Of a DNA stretch of 64,000 bases, positions 62,175 through 64,000 are shown piece by piece; position 1 is the stretch's first letter, and each line of letters starts with the position of its first letter. Position numbers and translations under genes: made by a program. The stretch lies in assembly GCF_900167905.1 (NCBI RefSeq), contig NZ_FUYZ01000008.1, forward strand, positions 101,017 to 165,016, in the 5' to 3' direction. The DNA is from Soonwooa buanensis (GTDB lineage: Bacteria > Bacteroidota > Bacteroidia > Flavobacteriales > Weeksellaceae). Below the pieces are notes generated by a model. The model was not told the DNA's origin. It did not search any database and worked only from the letters and a program-made list of their open reading frames with translations.

Positions 62175-62621
62175 ATGAGTTTAGAACAAAAAATAACAGA
62201 CGCGATGAAAACCGCTATGAAAGAGAAAGACAGAGTTGCTCTAGATTCTCTTCGTGCCGTTAAAGCGCAGATTCTTTTGCTTAAAACAGAGCACAAAGGT
62301 GCCGAGGTTTCAGAAGAACAAGAGATTGCAATTTTGCAAAGAATGATCAAACAAAGAAAAGATTCTTACGATCAGTTTTCGGCGCAAAATCGTATGGATT
62401 TGGCAGAAGTAGAAGTTGCCCAATCCAAAGTTATCGAGCAGTTTTTGCCAGCTCAACTTTCAGAAGAAGAGTTGGAAGCGGCGATCAAAAACATTATTGC
62501 TCAAACAGGTGCCGAAGGCGCCAAAGATCTAGGAAAAGTAATGGGTGTTGCATCCAAAGAATTAGCTGGTAAATCGGACGGAAAGAGCATCTCGACGATG
62601 GCTAAGAAGTTACTTTCTTAG
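62175..62621 (+). CDS. YqeY/GatB-like protein
   Basis: 148 residues from the ATG at 62175 (MSLEQKITDAMKTAMKEKDRVALDSLRAVKAQILL); the earlier start reads through an inverted repeat. All-helical YqeY fold with the C-terminal tRNA-binding-like domain of GatB (LSEEELEAAIKNIIAQTGAEGAKDLGKVMGVASKELAGKSDGKSISTMAKKLL). No glutamine amidotransferase activity is expected alone. Last gene of the dcw transcript, 92 bp after ftsZ. Confidence 0.92.
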   Translation: MSLEQKITDAMKTAMKEKDRVALDSLRAVKAQILLLKTEHKGAEVSEEQEIAILQRMIKQRKDSYDQFSAQNRMDLAEVEVAQSKVIEQFLPAQLSEEELEAAIKNIIAQTGAEGAKDLGKVMGVASKELAGKSDGKSISTMAKKLLS

Positions 62622-62731
62622 GAGGTTTCAGTTATCAGGATTGTGGTTGAAGTTTTTACTAAAACCTCCAACCTAGAACCCAAAACCTAAAAAAAGGATA
62701 TCCAAACTTTGCATATCGATTTGATTAATGG

Positions 62732-62763
62732 AACCCAATTTCATCACGAAATTGGGTTTTTTT
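62732..62763 (+). terminator. Terminator closing the dcw cluster
   Basis: An 11-bp perfect stem, AACCCAATTTC/GAAATTGGGTT, 5-nt loop, then a T-run. Confidence 0.88.
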
Positions 62764-62838
62764 GTGTCAAAATGTCTCAATAGATTTTTGGCATTGTTTT
62801 GATAACATAACTCAATAAGAGAATTACAGATTAATCAA

Positions 62839-62846
62839 TATCTTTG
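62839..62846 (+). promoter_or_regulatory. Flavobacterial -7 element TATCTTTG
   Basis: A perfect TAnnTTTG 22 nt before the bacilliredoxin start; no -33 TTG at standard distance. Confidence 0.5.
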
Positions 62847-62868
62847 TTAAACTAAAAAAATAAATATT

Positions 62869-63279
62869 ATGTATCCAGCAGATTTAGTACTGCCAATGAA
62901 GGCAGAACTTACCGATAAAGGTTTCCAAGATTTGACAACGCCAGAGCAAGTTGATCAAGCTTTAAAACAATCAGGGACAACATTGTTGATGATTAACTCA
63001 GTTTGTGGTTGTGCAGCAGGAGCAGCAAGACCAGGCGCAGTATATTCATTAACTGGTGACAAAAAGCCAGATCATTTGGTAACAGCTTTCGCAGGTTTCG
63101 ATACAGAAGCCGTTGCAGAAGCTAGAAAATTGTTAGCACCATTCCCACCATCTTCGCCGTGCATCGCATTGTTCAAAGACGGAGAATTGGTACACATGCT
63201 AGAGCGTCACCACATCGAAGGTAACCCAGCAGGCGCAATCGCCGCTAACTTACAAGCCGCTTACAACGAATATTGCTAA
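62869..63279 (+). CDS. BrxA/BrxB-family bacilliredoxin
   Basis: 136 residues, thioredoxin-like. The active site is the family's Cys-Gly-Cys (SVCGCAAGAARPG, about residues 46-48), followed by HLVTAFAGFDTEAVAEAR and PFPPSSPCIALFKDGELVHMLERHHIEG. In Bacillus these proteins remove bacillithiol from oxidised protein thiols; in Bacteroidota they may act in a related thiol-redox role. Monocistronic with its own -7 element and terminator; strongly biased codons suggest high expression. Confidence 0.93.
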   Translation: MYPADLVLPMKAELTDKGFQDLTTPEQVDQALKQSGTTLLMINSVCGCAAGAARPGAVYSLTGDKKPDHLVTAFAGFDTEAVAEARKLLAPFPPSSPCIALFKDGELVHMLERHHIEGNPAGAIAANLQAAYNEYC

Positions 63280-63301
63280 GCCATTAGCCATTCAAAAATA
63301 G

Positions 63302-63330
63302 AAAGCTTCCAAATTTTGGAAGCTTTTTTT
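63302..63330 (+). terminator. Bacilliredoxin terminator
   Basis: A near-perfect palindrome, AAAGCTTCCAAA/TTTTGGAAGCTTT, followed by eight T. Confidence 0.88.
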
Positions 63331-63439
63331 GTTTTTTCTAGGGCGGACAATTCGCGCTATCCGCTATATCTTTTGGCTTCGCTCGGTCGGCTCCGCTGCG
63401 CTCCGCCGCCTCACTCGCCAAAAGGATGCCGCTTCTATC
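63331..63439 (-). repeat. GC-rich structured interspersed repeat, copy C
   Basis: Minus-strand copy of the element at 13861-14006 and 32237-32395. It has the same GC-rich centre, but the flanking stem is CTTTTGGC/GCCAAAAG instead of the CTTTTTCC-type stem. It shares the end GCCCTAGAAAAAA with copy B. It lies between the bacilliredoxin terminator and the transposase gene. Confidence 0.78.
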
Positions 63440-63552
63440 GCGGCCGCAATTCGGGTTGGTTGAAAAATTAAGTTTTTTTGAAGTTTCTTTAATATTAAAT
63501 TTGTCAGTTCGGGATAAAGCATTTTTATTTATACGAGGCGTCACTTCGATTT

Positions 63553-64000
63553 CTATGACATATGCAAACTAAAATTATACACAGATTCGTTTTTTATTAA
63601 AGCATATATTCTGTGTATAATTTTGTTTCTAATTGCGTTGAGTATAGACATTTTATTTTTTCCTTCCGCAACCTTTCTTTGAAAGTAAATTGCAAGGTCA
63701 TTTTTTAATCTTATCGAGCTGAGCGCCGCCAAATGCAATACTTTTTTCAGCTCTTTATCCGCCATTGTAGAAACCCTCGGTTTTCGATAAATAGAACTAC
63801 CCGAACTGTATTCAAATGGTGCAACTCCTGCGTAACAAGCCATTTTTCGGGCAGATTGTATATCTGAAAATCCTTTGGTTTTTATAATCATTAATGTTGC
63901 TAAAACCTTTCCAACATCTGGAATACTCTGTATGCGCTCGTATTGTGATTTCAATTGTTCATTGGAATTTATGAGTTCTAAAATTTTGTTTTCAATACTC
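63553..64000 (-). CDS. IS110-family transposase, C-terminal part (cut by window edge)
   Basis: The frame is open to the window end, so the gene starts beyond 64000. About 149 residues are visible. They contain the Transposase_20 domain: YERIQSIPDVGKVLATLMIIKTKGFSDIQSARKMACYAGVAPFEYSSGSSIYRKPRVSTMADKELKKVLHLAALSS. The SSGSS stretch is where the catalytic serine of this family lies. The N-terminal RuvC-like DEDD domain is outside the window. IS110 elements recombine using a structured RNA made from their non-coding end. Whether this copy is intact cannot be told. Confidence 0.88.
   Translation of the reverse strand, partial: SIENKILELINSNEQLKSQYERIQSIPDVGKVLATLMIIKTKGFSDIQSARKMACYAGVAPFEYSSGSSIYRKPRVSTMADKELKKVLHLAALSSIRLKNDLAIYFQRKVAEGKNKMSILNAIRNKIIHRIYALIKNESVYNFSLHMS
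63571..63624. repeat. 15-bp perfect inverted repeat in the transposase 3' end
   Basis: AAAATTATACACAGA (63571-63585) and its exact complement (63610-63624) flank a 24-nt loop, within the last 25 codons of the transposase. It would form a strong hairpin in mRNA or single-stranded DNA. Confidence 0.8.

Larger units (their letters stand above)
62622..62868. other. Intergenic region: inverted repeats, terminator, promoter
   Basis: Holds GGAGGTTT (62621-62628) with its complement AAACCTCC (62662-62669), the cluster terminator at 62732-62763 and a -7 element at 62839-62846. No ORF is supported. Confidence 0.6.

Noticed and set aside
1..64000. tRNA or rRNA genes
   Set aside because: No cloverleaf-like pattern with a TTCRA-type T-loop or rRNA-like conserved stretch was seen in the intergenic regions.

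Overview
The window is low-GC, densely coded DNA from a member of the Bacteroidota. It is most likely class Flavobacteriia, family Weeksellaceae, Chryseobacterium/Epilithonimonas/Elizabethkingia group. Evidence: the secreted prolyl oligopeptidase closely resembles the Elizabethkingia meningoseptica enzyme as I recall it; several promoters carry the Flavobacteriia -7 element TAnnTTTG and almost no start has a Shine-Dalgarno sequence; a TonB receptor with a carboxypeptidase-D-like N-terminal domain is present; AccD lacks zinc-ribbon cysteines; and the division cluster has the Bacteroidota layout (FtsL-like protein, PASTA-tailed FtsI, long-tailed FtsZ). These assignments rest on recognising protein families, not on a database search.

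Layout. 0-16 kb: envelope and housekeeping genes (lipoproteins, prolyl oligopeptidase, TonB receptor with a neighbouring secreted protein, SodC, DUF4251, an M48 metalloprotease, ClpC, a GT4 glycosyltransferase, ThiL, a thioesterase, a BaiN-like flavoprotein). 16-26 kb: an accessory block of small membrane proteins, lipoproteins and secreted proteins in two opposed gene strings, mostly of unknown function (DUF6688, DUF2809, YARHG, ankyrin and SH3-like members). 26-44 kb: housekeeping genes (MutS, bestrophin, a SpoU methyltransferase, CBS protein plus NAD kinase, class II aldolase, AccD, a SpmA/SpmB-like protein, ComM, ManC, a SprT-like protein, a TPR histidine kinase with its response regulator, EngB, an alpha/beta hydrolase). 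45-62.6 kb: one long dcw division and cell-wall cluster, mraZ-rsmH-ftsL-ftsI-murE-[four-helix-bundle protein]-mraY-murD-ftsW-murG-[lipoprotein]-murC-ftsQ-ftsA-ftsZ-yqeY. It makes meso-DAP peptidoglycan precursors, flips and polymerises them, and builds the Z-ring. murF, murB and ddl are absent here. The right end holds a bacilliredoxin and the 3' part of an IS110-family transposase.

Most interesting non-coding signals. (1) Paired 9-bp direct repeats with 21-bp periodicity, of LytTR type, sit at the same distance from a -7 element upstream of two consecutive genes, the TonB receptor and its neighbour. (2) Next to the two-component system lie a perfect TACGGT-N2-ACCGTA palindrome, a -7 element, about 110 nt without an ATG, and a strong terminator: a candidate regulated small RNA. 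(3) A GC-rich structured repeat of about 100-160 bp occurs three times, with compensating changes in its outer stem. (4) Tandem hairpin repeats lie between ftsW and murG. (5) A heptanucleotide tandem repeat lies inside murG. No CRISPR array, tRNA or rRNA gene was seen.
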